From the NCBI GenBank assembly GCA_964429655.1, contig CAYSCZ010000009.1, forward strand, positions 8,807 to 72,806: DNA of 64,000 nucleotides, read 5' to 3'. Origin of the DNA: CAYSCZ01 sp964429655. Lineage in GTDB: Bacteria > Bacteroidota > Bacteroidia > Cytophagales > Cyclobacteriaceae. Numbering within the stretch: position 1 is the first letter of the stretch; every line of letters begins with the position of its first letter. A program made the position numbers and the translations under genes. Positions 36,950-46,796 of this stretch are shown one piece after another. The notes beneath the pieces are model-generated. The model made no database searches, had not been told where the DNA came from, and saw only the letters and a program-made list of their open reading frames with translations.

Positions 36950-37432
36950 ATGGAAACGGCATTAAAAAAGATAAGAATGGTGATAGCAGATGTGGATGGA
37001 ACCTTAACCGATGGAGGTGTTTACATTGGAGAAGATGGTCAACAATTCAAGAAATTTAATACCAAAGATGGCATGGGAGCGAAATTGTTAATTAAAAATG
37101 GATACCATTTCGGGATGATTAGTCATAGCTATTCTGCTGAGATGGTTAAAACAAGGGCTAAGATGTTAGGAATAAGGTATTGCTACGTTGGAATGCAGCC
37201 TAAAAGCGAAATATTGGATCAATGGATCAACGAATTGAGATTATCATTAGATCAAATTGCCTTCCTTGGGGACGATGTAAATGATTTAGAGGTTATGGAA
37301 AGCGTTGGCATATCCGTATGTCCTTATGATTCGGTAAAAAAAGTTAAAAAATCTGCTGACATCATTTTAAAATCGAGTGGAGGCCATGCCTGCCTTAGGG
37401 AATTCGTTGATGAATTTATTTTAATAGATTAA
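36950..37432 (+). CDS. kdsC: KdsC-like HAD phosphatase
   Basis: This 160-residue HAD phosphatase has no cap domain, like KDO 8-phosphate phosphatase. Motif I is DVDGTLTDGG (14-23; nucleophile Asp14, acid Asp16), and motif IV is FLGDDVNDLEVM. The C-terminal GGHACLREFVDEF matches the KdsC-type tail that closes the neighbouring active site. It starts on the base after the DAHP synthase stop. Its substrate could be KDO 8-phosphate made elsewhere, or the product of the adjacent DAHP synthase; the sequence alone does not decide. Confidence 0.88.
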   Translation: METALKKIRMVIADVDGTLTDGGVYIGEDGQQFKKFNTKDGMGAKLLIKNGYHFGMISHSYSAEMVKTRAKMLGIRYCYVGMQPKSEILDQWINELRLSLDQIAFLGDDVNDLEVMESVGISVCPYDSVKKVKKSADIILKSSGGHACLREFVDEFILID

Positions 37433-37464
37433 ATTGCTAAGCAAATACTGATCAGAAATAAAAA

Positions 37465-38343
37465 ATGAGTGTACTAGTTAATAAAAACTCCAAGGTGATT
37501 GTTCAAGGCTTCACAGGTTCTGAGGGCACTTTCCATGCAACCCAAATGATAGAATATGGTACCAATGTTGTTGGGGGAGTTACTCCGGGTAAAGGTAGCC
37601 AGCGTCACCTGGACAAGCCCGTTTTTAATACCGTTAAAGAGGCCGTAGAAATAACCGGTGCCGATGTATCCATCATTTTCGTTCCTCCGGCGTTTGCTTC
37701 TGATGCCATCATAGAAGCTGCTGATTCAGGGATAAAAGTTATTATTACAATAACTGAAGGGATCCCAACCAAGGATATGATTATTGCAAAAAAATATGTT
37801 AAGGAAAGAGGGGTGGTATTAGTTGGTCCTAATTGTCCAGGAGTTATTACTCCTGAGGAAGCTAAAGTGGGTATTATGCCAGGGTTTGTTTTCAAAAAAG
37901 GCAGGGTGGGGTTAGTATCTAAATCAGGAACACTCACCTACGAAGCTGCTGATCAGATTGCTAAAGCAGGTCTAGGCATCTCAACTGCTATTGGTATTGG
38001 CGGAGACCCCATAATTGGCACTTCCACAAAGGAGGCTGTTGAGTTATTGATGAATGATGAAGAAACAGATGGTATCATCCTGATTGGTGAGATAGGTGGT
38101 CAATATGAAGCTGATGCCGCCAAATGGATACATGAAGGTGGAAATAAAAAACCCGTAGTTGGTTTTATTGCCGGCCAAACAGCACCTCCTGGTCGAAGAA
38201 TGGGTCATGCAGGTGCTATAATTGGTGGATCGGAAGATACGGCAGAAGCTAAAATGAAGATAATGGATGATTGTGGACTACTGGTCGTCCATTCCCCTGC
38301 TGAAATAGGCGAGACTATGGCTGGAGCACTAAACAACAATTAG
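37465..38343 (+). CDS. sucD: Succinyl-CoA synthetase alpha subunit
   Basis: SucD with SucC converts succinyl-CoA to succinate in the TCA cycle with nucleotide phosphorylation. The 292-residue protein has the CoA-binding fold (GFTGSEGTFHATQMIEYGT, about 15-33), PNCPGVITPEE, SKSGTLTYEA and the phosphohistidine loop GHAGAIIGG. Length is normal. sucC is not adjacent, a separation that is frequent in Bacteroidota. Confidence 0.96.
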   Translation: MSVLVNKNSKVIVQGFTGSEGTFHATQMIEYGTNVVGGVTPGKGSQRHLDKPVFNTVKEAVEITGADVSIIFVPPAFASDAIIEAADSGIKVIITITEGIPTKDMIIAKKYVKERGVVLVGPNCPGVITPEEAKVGIMPGFVFKKGRVGLVSKSGTLTYEAADQIAKAGLGISTAIGIGGDPIIGTSTKEAVELLMNDEETDGIILIGEIGGQYEADAAKWIHEGGNKKPVVGFIAGQTAPPGRRMGHAGAIIGGSEDTAEAKMKIMDDCGLLVVHSPAEIGETMAGALNNN

Positions 38344-38369
38344 CATTACGATCTATCCAATAGTTCAAA

Positions 38370-39764
38370 TTAAAGATGAATAACCTCATCATAAGCTGCG
38401 GCAGCCGCTTCCATAACTGCCTCAGACATGGTGGGATGCGGATGAACAGATTTAATAATTTCATGACCTGTGGTTTCTAGCTTCCTGGCTGAAACTACTT
38501 CTGCTATTATCTCTGTAACATTATATCCTATCATATGGCAACCCAGCCATTCACCATATTTGGCATCAAATATAACTTTTACGAACCCTTCTTTTGCACC
38601 AGCAGCACTGGCCTTACCTGATGCAGAAAACGGAAATTTTCCCACTTTTATATCATATCCTGCTTCCTTGGCTGCTTTCTCAGTATATCCGACAGAAGCA
38701 ACCTCTGGCTGGCAATAAGTGCATCCCGGTAAGTTATTATAGTCTAATGGTTCCGGAGTCATTCCAGCAATCTTTTCAACACATATGATTCCTTCAGCAG
38801 ATGCCACATGAGCTAATGCAGGGCCTTTCACAATATCACCAATAGCATAGACATTCGGTATGTTAGTTTTATAAAAATCATCGATCACTACCTTCCCTTT
38901 TTCAGTCTTAATACCCAGTTTATCCAGCCCAAGATCCTCAAGATTGGTAGCTATTCCTACGGCTGATAATACCACATCACAATCTATTTTCTCTTCACCT
39001 TTTTTTGTTTTTATGGTCACGTTACAGACATCACCCGTAGTATCCACAGCAGTCACCTCAGAATTTACCATCACATTAATTCCAGACTTTTTAAAACTTC
39101 TTTCCAACTGTTTACTAACATCATCATCCTCTACAGGAACAATCTTCGGCATGAATTCAACGAGCGTTACTTCGGTTCCTATGGAATTGTAGAAGTAAGC
39201 AAATTCAGAGCCTATGGCCCCGGAACCAATAATCACCATGGATTTGGGTTGCTTCTCCATCACCATGGCTTTCCGATAACCAATAATCTTCTTATTATCT
39301 ATTTTAATGTGAGGTAATTCCCTAGATCTACCACCTGTAGCAATAATAATATGATTTGCTTCATAAACTTTCCATTCGCCTTTCTGGTCCGAAACTTCAA
39401 CTTTATTATTTCCAACAAGCTTACCATGGCCCCTTAAGGTTTCGATTTTATTTTTTTTAAATAAAAACTGAACCCCCTTACTCATTCCACCTGCCACATC
39501 CCTGCTTCTTTTTACCATACTTTCAAAATCAACCTGCGAATCACCAACTTTTATACCATAATCAGCTGCATGATTGATATAGTCATAAACTTGTGCACTT
39601 TTTAATAATGCTTTGGTAGGAATACAGCCCCAGTTAAGGCATATCCCCCCGAGTTCTTCCTTCTCAACTACGGCTACTTTCATGCCCAACTGTGAGGCCC
39701 TTATTGCCGCCACATAACCTCCCGGGCCACTTCCTATAACTATTAGATCAAATTTTGAAGACAT
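38370..39764 (-). CDS. lpdA: Dihydrolipoyl dehydrogenase
   Basis: This is the E3 flavoprotein of the pyruvate and 2-oxoglutarate dehydrogenase complexes. The 464-residue protein has the FAD motif GSGPGGYVAAIRASQLG, the redox disulfide in GGICLNWGCIPTKALL, the NAD motif GSGAIGSEFAYFYNSIG and the C-terminal dimer-interface HPHPTMSEAVMEA with the active-site His-Glu pair. All key residues are present. A -7-like word (CAAAAATA on plus, 39793-39800) lies upstream on its strand. Confidence 0.97.
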   Translation of the reverse strand: MSSKFDLIVIGSGPGGYVAAIRASQLGMKVAVVEKEELGGICLNWGCIPTKALLKSAQVYDYINHAADYGIKVGDSQVDFESMVKRSRDVAGGMSKGVQFLFKKNKIETLRGHGKLVGNNKVEVSDQKGEWKVYEANHIIIATGGRSRELPHIKIDNKKIIGYRKAMVMEKQPKSMVIIGSGAIGSEFAYFYNSIGTEVTLVEFMPKIVPVEDDDVSKQLERSFKKSGINVMVNSEVTAVDTTGDVCNVTIKTKKGEEKIDCDVVLSAVGIATNLEDLGLDKLGIKTEKGKVVIDDFYKTNIPNVYAIGDIVKGPALAHVASAEGIICVEKIAGMTPEPLDYNNLPGCTYCQPEVASVGYTEKAAKEAGYDIKVGKFPFSASGKASAAGAKEGFVKVIFDAKYGEWLGCHMIGYNVTEIIAEVVSARKLETTGHEIIKSVHPHPTMSEAVMEAAAAAYDEVIHL

Positions 39765-39929
39765 AACTTGAATTCTTTTTACTTAAACCGAACAAAAATA
39801 ATGAAGCCTGATGATTATCTTCTATAATTACAATAAATGTGTTATGGTTTGGATGCGTAGAACATATTTATTTTGATAGTTAATAGAGTGTGTTAATTTC
39901 GAATGTTTTTTGGAATATAATTTAACAAT

Positions 39930-40676
39930 ATGGGCATACTGGATGGAAAAGTTACATTAGTCACCGGGGCATCAAAAGGAATAGGTAAATCAATAGCAAC
40001 AAAACTGGCGGAAGAGGGCTCTGCTTTGGCTTTTACCTATCTTAGCAGCCCTGAGAATGCTAAAAACCTTGAAAATGAACTATCTAACTTTAATTCCAGG
40101 GTGAAAGCCTACCAGTCTGATGCATCCGATTACTCACAAGCAGAACAACTAATCAACCAGGTAATCAATGATTTTGGTAAAATAGATATCCTGATAAATA
40201 ATGCGGGGATAACAAAAGATAATCTCTTGCTCAGGCTCAATGAAGAAATGTGGGACAAGGTCATTGATGTTAACCTGAAATCCTGCTTCAATACAGTTAG
40301 GGCCGCAACTAAAAATTTTATGAAATTGAAAGGAGGTTCTATAATTAACATAACCTCTATTGTAGGAATCAAAGGCAATGCCGGTCAGTCCAATTATGCC
40401 GCGTCAAAAGCCGGAATAATCGGATTTACTAAATCCGTAGCCCTTGAACTTGGATCCAGACAAGTGCGGTGTAATGCGGTGGCACCGGGGTTTATAGAAA
40501 CAGAAATGACTGAGCAGCTGGATGAAAAAACATTGAAAAACTGGACTGACAATATACCATTAAAAAAGGCTGGCACACCGGAAGATGTAGCAAATTGCTG
40601 TATCTTTCTGGCTTCTGACGATTCGAAGTACATCACGGGACAGGTTATCCAGGTAGACGGTGGTTTACTTACTTAA
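39930..40676 (+). CDS. fabG: 3-oxoacyl-[acyl-carrier-protein] reductase
   Basis: FabG reduces beta-ketoacyl-ACP with NADPH in fatty acid elongation. The 248-residue protein has the cofactor motif TGASKGIGKSIA (14-25), NNAG, the Ser of NITSIVG and the catalytic SNYAASKAG (Tyr-x-x-x-Lys), and it ends in the usual ITGQVIQVDGGL. Length and motifs are typical of FabG proper rather than a generic SDR. It is followed after 55 bases by the VWA-like membrane protein gene. Confidence 0.93.
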   Translation: MGILDGKVTLVTGASKGIGKSIATKLAEEGSALAFTYLSSPENAKNLENELSNFNSRVKAYQSDASDYSQAEQLINQVINDFGKIDILINNAGITKDNLLLRLNEEMWDKVIDVNLKSCFNTVRAATKNFMKLKGGSIINITSIVGIKGNAGQSNYAASKAGIIGFTKSVALELGSRQVRCNAVAPGFIETEMTEQLDEKTLKNWTDNIPLKKAGTPEDVANCCIFLASDDSKYITGQVIQVDGGLLT

Positions 40677-40731
40677 ATAAAAACAATCCTAATCCTTACT
40701 TTGTCGTTTTTATAATGTCAACGACTAATTT

Positions 40732-42807
40732 ATGCATACAAACCAGATTCTGTTAGAAGTATCCCCGTGGCTTATCCTGTTATGCCTGCTGATGGCTTTT
40801 GTATATGCATACCTGCTTTACTCAATTAAAAGGGACTGGCCATTGTGGCTTAACAGATTATTATTTAGCCTAAGATTTTTAACTGTTGGTATTATCTGTT
40901 TCTTATTATTGAACCCAATTGTAAATGACATTTTCTCAATTGTCGAAAAACCAAAATTAATCCTGGCAGTGGATGATTCAAAGTCTATTAATTTGGCAAT
41001 GGACTCCATGGCAATCAAATCCATAAAGTTTGACCTTAAAAATCTGGAAGAAACATTATCTTCTGATTATGAACTCATTATACAAGGCCTCAAAAAAAAT
41101 TATGATAAAATTGATGAAGTGCGTTTTAATGAAGAAGAAAGTGATCTCTACAGTTTGTTATCAAATGTTGATGAATCCTTCGAGTCAAAGTCTATTTCAG
41201 CGATCGTACTGCTATCCGATGGCATCTATAACAAAGGGCGCTCTCCAATCTATACGCCATTAATCAATAAATTATATACGGTTGGCCTGGGTGACACCAT
41301 TCAAAAAAAGGACCTTTCCGTAAATAATGTATTTTATAATAAGATTGTATTTGAAAAAGATAAATATCCTGTGAATGTCGAATTATTAAATGAGGGAACG
41401 TTTACTAAAGATGTCTCTATAACGATCCTTGATGCTAATGGGAAAGAATTGGCCTCCAGGTCAGTAAAACCAAACAAATCAGGATACCAACAAGTGGATT
41501 TTTTTTTGGATGCCAAAGAGAGTGGCTTAAAACATTATACGGTAGAAATAACAAGTGACGAAAAAGAGTTCACATCTTTAAATAACAAGAAAGATATTTT
41601 CTTTGAGATCCTCGAAGGATCGGTTAAAGTTCTTTTTGTCACGAACTCACCCCATCCGGATATAAAAGCAATAAAAAGCTCATTGGAGAAGAACAAAAAT
41701 TATTTGATAGATCAATATATACCTGAAATATCTGATCATAGTAATAGGGATTATGATGTTGCCATAATCTATCAAAAGCATCCTCGACCTGCAGTATTTG
41801 GTAACCTTGTTCAATCCTTAAAAAAGAAAAACACTTCCTTTTTATTTTTAATTGATTCTGATCAGGCCCATAACTCTGATGTTACAGATACCGACTTGTT
41901 CACTTTCAAAGCGATAGGAAGACAGAAAGACCAGGTAATCCCAAGCTATAATCCTTCCTTCAAAAGATTTAAAGTGAGTGAAACCAGCCAGTCAACTCTT
42001 GAAAAATACCCACCTATGACAGTACCCTATGGAAATTTTACATTGAACAATTTAGGAGAAATATTACTCTATCAAAAAAAGGGCAGTATCACCACAAAAA
42101 AACCTTTATTAATCGTCAGTAAGAATGAAAATCCAAAAGAAGCATATCTGATGGGTATAGGTTTATGGCGTTGGAAGCATCAGGAATATGCAGAAAATGA
42201 AAATACTGAGGCTTTCGATGAGTTGGTTAGTAAGCTTATTCAGTATTTGAGCCTAAAAGAAGACGCCAGAAGATTTAAATTCTACCCAACAAAAAGCGAA
42301 TATAAGCAAGGAGAGGAGATTATTTTTAATGTTGAATTGTACAATGATATTTATGAAAATATTTATGGAAATGAAGTCGAAATAGAAATAGAAGGAGAAA
42401 ACGGTATTCCCAATAATTACTCATTCGTTCCAACAGCATTAGAAAACCAGTTTAAATTCAGGATACAGAAAAAAGGTGTCCACAAATTTTCTGCTAAAAC
42501 ATCATTTGAAAACAATCAATACACAGCACAAGGAAATTTTAGTGTGGCAGAGCTACAACTGGAACCATTAGAACTTACTGCCAGGCATGGCGTACTAAAA
42601 AGATTGGCTCAAAAGTCTGGTGGTAGCTTTTATAACTCAGAAAACATAACCCAACTAATAGAGGACTTGGGTGAATTGAATTCGAAATCAGTTATTAAAT
42701 CAAACGAAGCATTTAATCCATTGATTTATTACAAATGGATGTTCTTTTTGATCTTATTGTTAATCACTACTGAATGGGTGATCAGAAGATATCAAGGCAG
42801 TTATTAA
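40732..42807 (+). CDS. Large membrane protein with a VWA/glutamine-amidotransferase-like region
   Basis: This 691-residue protein starts with two hydrophobic helices (about 10-30 and 42-65), a double-membrane anchor. An extracytoplasmic region follows, with a VWA-like fold (ILAVDDSKSINLAMDSMAIK and AIVLLSDGIYNKGRSP) and beta-rich domains, and a third helix lies near 667-685. The layout is that of the BatA/aerotolerance-like VWA family of Bacteroidota, in which a class-1 glutamine-amidotransferase-like fold often occurs. The MIDAS sequence is D-D-S-K-S rather than D-x-S-x-S with perfect spacing. Function is unknown; an envelope role is inferred. Confidence 0.75.
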   Translation: MHTNQILLEVSPWLILLCLLMAFVYAYLLYSIKRDWPLWLNRLLFSLRFLTVGIICFLLLNPIVNDIFSIVEKPKLILAVDDSKSINLAMDSMAIKSIKFDLKNLEETLSSDYELIIQGLKKNYDKIDEVRFNEEESDLYSLLSNVDESFESKSISAIVLLSDGIYNKGRSPIYTPLINKLYTVGLGDTIQKKDLSVNNVFYNKIVFEKDKYPVNVELLNEGTFTKDVSITILDANGKELASRSVKPNKSGYQQVDFFLDAKESGLKHYTVEITSDEKEFTSLNNKKDIFFEILEGSVKVLFVTNSPHPDIKAIKSSLEKNKNYLIDQYIPEISDHSNRDYDVAIIYQKHPRPAVFGNLVQSLKKKNTSFLFLIDSDQAHNSDVTDTDLFTFKAIGRQKDQVIPSYNPSFKRFKVSETSQSTLEKYPPMTVPYGNFTLNNLGEILLYQKKGSITTKKPLLIVSKNENPKEAYLMGIGLWRWKHQEYAENENTEAFDELVSKLIQYLSLKEDARRFKFYPTKSEYKQGEEIIFNVELYNDIYENIYGNEVEIEIEGENGIPNNYSFVPTALENQFKFRIQKKGVHKFSAKTSFENNQYTAQGNFSVAELQLEPLELTARHGVLKRLAQKSGGSFYNSENITQLIEDLGELNSKSVIKSNEAFNPLIYYKWMFFLILLLITTEWVIRRYQGSY

Positions 42808-42845
42808 AAAAAAAGCCCAATCTTTGATAGAGTGGGCTTTTTTTA
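42807..42845. terminator. Bidirectional terminator between the VWA-like gene and clpC
   Basis: A-tract, GCCCA (42815-42819), a 13-base loop, TGGGC (42833-42837) and a T run form a hairpin of about 12 pairs when the A/T tracts are included. It lies between two convergent genes and reads as a terminator on both strands. Confidence 0.88.
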
Positions 42846-42863
42846 AGCTTAATATTTAAGTTT

Positions 42864-45395
42864 TTATTGCTGTTCTAATTCTTTTTTCTTCTTAACAGTA
42901 ATGGTCAGACCATCTTCGTTATCCTGATGGTCAGCCATAATAATATCGCCCTCCCGGACATCATCTTTAAGTATCTCTTCGGCTATCGCATCTTCCAAAT
43001 ATTTTTGTATTGCTCTGTTTAACGGACGAGCACCAAATTGCGGATCATAACCCTTATCTGATAAGAAATCTTTTGCTTTTGTGGTTAACTCCACGTTATA
43101 GCCCATTTCATTGATTCTTTTAAATAATTTTGCAAGACTCAAGTCAATAATACTATGAATATGCTCCCTCTCAAGTGAGTTAAAAATTATAACATCATCA
43201 AGCCTGTTTAAAAATTCGGGACTAAACGCTTTCTTAAGCGCATTTTGTATGGTCGATTTCATGATGTCGTCCTGATTATCTGATTTTGATTTAGGTGAAA
43301 ATCCAATACCTGCTCCGAAATCTTTCAGATCCCTTACCCCAATATTTGAAGTCATGATCAGAATGGTATTTCTAAAATCTACCCTTCTACCTAAACCGTC
43401 CGTTAGTATACCGTCATCTAAAACTTGCAGAAGTATGTTAAACACATCCGGATGTGCCTTTTCAATCTCATCCAATAGAACGACCGAATATGGCTTTCTT
43501 CGTACTTTTTCAGTTAACTGGCCCCCTTCTTCATAACCCACATAGCCTGGAGGTGCACCAACAAGTCGAGACACTGAAAATTTTTCCATATACTCACTCA
43601 TATCAATTCTTATGAGTGAATCCTCCTTATCAAACAAATAAGTTGATAGTACTTTCGCCATTTCTGTTTTTCCAACACCTGTAGGCCCTAAAAATATGAA
43701 TGTACCTATGGGTTTTTTAGGATCCTTTAATCCTACCCTTGTCCTTTGTATAGCTTTTACCAGCTTGCTAATTGCTTCTTCTTGTCCGATTACCTTCTGC
43801 ATCAACTCCTCATTCATACTAAGCAACTTTTTGCTTTCACTTTGGGCTATTCGCTTGGTAGGTATTCCAGTCATCATGGCAATAACCTCTGCCACGTTCT
43901 CTTCTTCAACAGTGTATCTTTTCGTTTTGGTCTCTTCTTCCCATTTAGCTTTGGCCTGCTCCAACTTCTCTAAAAGTTTCTTTTCTTTATCCCTTAATTG
44001 AGCAGCCTCTTCATATTTTTGACTCTTAACAACTCTGTTCTTTTCTTTCTTAATCTCTTCGATTTTTTCTTCAAATTTTACGATCTCATCAGGGACATTA
44101 ATATTATTTATATGAACACGGGCACCAGCTTCGTCCATTACATCGATGGCTTTATCCGGCAGATAGCGGTCACTAACATATCTGTCTGATAAACCCACAC
44201 AGGCCTCGAGCGCATCTTCTGTGTAGTTGACATGATGATGATTTTCGTATTTATCTTTTATATTTCTTAATATTTCGCCAGTTTCTTCAGGTGTGGTGGC
44301 ATCCACCATTACCATTTGAAACCTCCGGGCAAGTGCACCATCCTTTTCGATGTATTGTCTGTATTCATCTAAAGTAGTAGCACCTATACATTGGATTTCA
44401 CCTCTTGCCAACGCTGGCTTAAACATATTGGACGCATCTAAGGATCCTGATGCACCACCTGCTCCAACAATTGTGTGTAACTCATCGATGAATAATATAA
44501 CTTCAGGTGATTTTTCAATTTCATTCATCACCGCCTTCATCCTTTCTTCAAACTGTCCTCTATATTTGGTTCCTGCCACAAGGCTTGCCAGGTCAAGGGT
44601 TACGACCCGCTTGCCAAATAAAACCCTTGAGACTTTTTTCTGAATTATCCTCAGAGCCAAACCTTCTGCAATGGCCGTTTTACCTACGCCAGGCTCTCCA
44701 ATCAGGATGGGATTGTTTTTCTTTCTTCTACTTAATATCTGTGCAACCCGTTCAATCTCTTTTTCACGTCCTACGATAGGGTCTAATTTATCATCTTCGG
44801 CAAACCTTGTCAAATCCCTTCCGAAGTTATCTAAAACCGGTGTTCTGGATTTTTCAGTACTTTTTGATGAACCGGATTCTCTTCCTGAGGAAGATCCTCC
44901 AAATATTCTTGAAGAATCCTCATCAGCATCGTCAGTGTCAGATGTGGCCAATGGATTTTCTTTCTGATATTCTAGTAGCTCTTTAACCACGTCATACGAC
45001 ACATCAAATTTGTCTAAAATTTGTGTTGCCAAATTGTCCTCGTCTCTCAAAATTGATAATAATAAATGTTCTGTTCCAATCAATTGACTCTTAAATATTT
45101 TTGCTTCAAGGTACGTGATCTTTAGTACCTTCTCTGATTGCCTGGTTAAAGGAATATTAGCCAAATTTTTTACGTTACTTGTGGCCGTTCCTTTTGTTGC
45201 CTGCTCCACTGCCCTCCTCAGTTCATCCATCGAGACACCTAACTTCTTTAATAATCCAACTGCAACCCCCTCTCCCTCTCTGATAATACCCAGTAGTAAA
45301 TGTTCTGTGCCAATATAATCATGTCCCAGCCTTAATGCCTCTTCGCGACTGAGTGATATTACTTCTTTAACTCTATTTGAAAATTTTGCTTCCAT
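42864..45395 (-). CDS. clpC: Clp protease ATPase subunit ClpC
   Basis: ClpC unfolds substrates for ClpP and, in phyla without ClpA, is the usual partner of ClpS. The 843-residue protein has two Clp_N repeats (about 1-145), Walker A GEPGVGKTAIAEG in AAA domain 1, and a short middle region with a UVR-type coil (EEAAQLRDKEKKLLEKLEQ, about 437-455) that marks ClpC. Walker A GPTGVGKTEMAK lies in AAA domain 2. A Ser/Gly-rich linker containing FGGSSSGRESGSSKS follows the N-domain. It is distinct from clpB at the window start, which has the long M-domain. Confidence 0.96.
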   Translation of the reverse strand: MEAKFSNRVKEVISLSREEALRLGHDYIGTEHLLLGIIREGEGVAVGLLKKLGVSMDELRRAVEQATKGTATSNVKNLANIPLTRQSEKVLKITYLEAKIFKSQLIGTEHLLLSILRDEDNLATQILDKFDVSYDVVKELLEYQKENPLATSDTDDADEDSSRIFGGSSSGRESGSSKSTEKSRTPVLDNFGRDLTRFAEDDKLDPIVGREKEIERVAQILSRRKKNNPILIGEPGVGKTAIAEGLALRIIQKKVSRVLFGKRVVTLDLASLVAGTKYRGQFEERMKAVMNEIEKSPEVILFIDELHTIVGAGGASGSLDASNMFKPALARGEIQCIGATTLDEYRQYIEKDGALARRFQMVMVDATTPEETGEILRNIKDKYENHHHVNYTEDALEACVGLSDRYVSDRYLPDKAIDVMDEAGARVHINNINVPDEIVKFEEKIEEIKKEKNRVVKSQKYEEAAQLRDKEKKLLEKLEQAKAKWEEETKTKRYTVEEENVAEVIAMMTGIPTKRIAQSESKKLLSMNEELMQKVIGQEEAISKLVKAIQRTRVGLKDPKKPIGTFIFLGPTGVGKTEMAKVLSTYLFDKEDSLIRIDMSEYMEKFSVSRLVGAPPGYVGYEEGGQLTEKVRRKPYSVVLLDEIEKAHPDVFNILLQVLDDGILTDGLGRRVDFRNTILIMTSNIGVRDLKDFGAGIGFSPKSKSDNQDDIMKSTIQNALKKAFSPEFLNRLDDVIIFNSLEREHIHSIIDLSLAKLFKRINEMGYNVELTTKAKDFLSDKGYDPQFGARPLNRAIQKYLEDAIAEEILKDDVREGDIIMADHQDNEDGLTITVKKKKELEQQ

Positions 45396-45502
45396 GTGGA
45401 ATTTTTCTAACCTAAGTAAAAATAAATTTAATATACTGTAAATACTATAAAGAACAAGTTAATATTTAAAAACAAACGGAGTAAGTTTTTAATTTGTTTT
45501 CG

Positions 45503-46120
45503 TCATCGTCTATTTGATTGCTTTAAAACGTTCAAGCAATTAGGCCCTTCGCAGAATAATAAATCAATAACACTCAAATTAGTGACAAATTCACTGCCAA
45601 AAATCTGTGAATACTTGATTTGTTTAAATCCAGTATTCTTTTCAAAATCAGTTTTAGGACTAATTATGTCTGTAGCGTCATGGAAATGACTTTTTAAATC
45701 AGTTTGACTTGCAAATTTTATTTTTTTATTAAACCCAAGCGAAATAAGACATATTGACAGTAATCTTATTAGATAATCAACTAATAACTCATCATCTTCA
45801 AAAATGGCTTGTTTTAATTGATTTGAATAATAGTAAAAATACGGAGATTTTCCATAACAAGACTGAATTGCTCCCCAATGATCTTTCCGCCACTTATGAG
45901 AATTATCAATTTTAATATCTTTTAGCATACTTTTTTTGTCCTTCCTAACGGGTATGCTAATCCTTAATATCCCATTAGCGCTCAATATCTCGGCCCTGTT
46001 TCTATAGGTTTGTTTTAAAAAATAGCCTGTGTCATTAATAATTATCTCATCATACTTGATCATAAGAGCCATGTAGGCCTGGCTGGGGAGATAATGCGGT
46101 TCGATAAGAAGGGGATTCAA
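45503..46120 (-). CDS. WbqC family protein
   Basis: This 205-residue protein matches the WbqC-like family, first seen in O-antigen gene clusters. Its N-terminal LIEPHYLPSQAYMALMIKYD resembles the family's E-x-x-Y-L/F-P-x-I-x-Y-F motif, and YFLKQTYRNRAEILSANG and WRKDHWGAIQSCYGKSPYF are further conserved segments. No signal peptide is present. WbqC proteins are thought to take part in surface sugar transfer or modification, but the chemistry is not established. It begins 3 bases after the Sua5 gene. Confidence 0.85.
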   Translation of the reverse strand: MNPLLIEPHYLPSQAYMALMIKYDEIIINDTGYFLKQTYRNRAEILSANGILRISIPVRKDKKSMLKDIKIDNSHKWRKDHWGAIQSCYGKSPYFYYYSNQLKQAIFEDDELLVDYLIRLLSICLISLGFNKKIKFASQTDLKSHFHDATDIISPKTDFEKNTGFKQIKYSQIFGSEFVTNLSVIDLLFCEGPNCLNVLKQSNRR

Positions 46121-46123
46121 TGC

Positions 46124-46750
46124 CTACTTTAAAAAATCGATATTTCCTTTGCCTTGCCTGATCACTTCAATCTGCTCCTTACTGAAGTCCAGTACTGTGC
46201 TGGGAATGTTACCTCCCGGTCCTCCGTCAATAACTAAATCAACGAGCTTCTTATATTCATCATAGATGATTTCAGGATCTGTAGGATACTCTAGAACATC
46301 ATCTTCAAGTTTTAATGAAGTCGTAATTATTGGATTACCCAATTGATTGACAACTTCTCTTGGGATAGGATTATCAGGAATCCTGATACCGATGGTTTTC
46401 TTCTTGGCCTGCATTAATTTGGGTATCTGATTATTGGCTTTAAAGATAAATGTGTAAGGACCAGGAAGAATTTGTTTCATCAACTTAAACATGGAATTTT
46501 CCAGTTTTACAAACTGAGAAACATGTTTCAAATCATAGCATATAAAAGAAAGACTGAGGTCTTTTTCTTTTATATTCTTGATGATTTGAATCTTTTCTAT
46601 TGCCTTTTGGTCGTAAATATTGCATCCCAACCCATAAATTGTGTCAGTTGGATATATTATCAATCCGCCTTTTTCAAGAATTTCTACAATCTTTCTGATT
46701 TTACTGATTTGAAGATTATCTGGGTGGATTTTTATGAGTTCCGCAGTCAT
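46124..46750 (-). CDS. L-threonylcarbamoyladenylate synthase (Sua5/YciO/YrdC family)
   Basis: This enzyme makes threonylcarbamoyl-AMP for the t6A37 modification of ANN-decoding tRNAs. The 208-residue protein has the KGGLIIYPTDTIYGLGCNI motif and then LSFICYDL. GPYTFIFKAN and IGIRIPDNPI form the rest of the nucleotide pocket, and PSTVLDFS follows. It has a YrdC domain only, without the C-terminal Sua5 domain, closer to YciO/YrdC length. Divergent from mltG across about 46 bases. Confidence 0.88.
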   Translation of the reverse strand: MTAELIKIHPDNLQISKIRKIVEILEKGGLIIYPTDTIYGLGCNIYDQKAIEKIQIIKNIKEKDLSLSFICYDLKHVSQFVKLENSMFKLMKQILPGPYTFIFKANNQIPKLMQAKKKTIGIRIPDNPIPREVVNQLGNPIITTSLKLEDDVLEYPTDPEIIYDEYKKLVDLVIDGGPGGNIPSTVLDFSKEQIEVIRQGKGNIDFLK

Positions 46751-46796
46751 TAGATATTAATATTAATGATGTTCAAATTGTTATTTTTGCTCTTCT

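Noticed and set aside
43696..44001. Plus-strand open frames opposite clpC (several of 60-101 codons)
   Set aside because: All lie within the conserved clpC gene on the other strand and encode hydrophobic or Ser-rich shadow translations.
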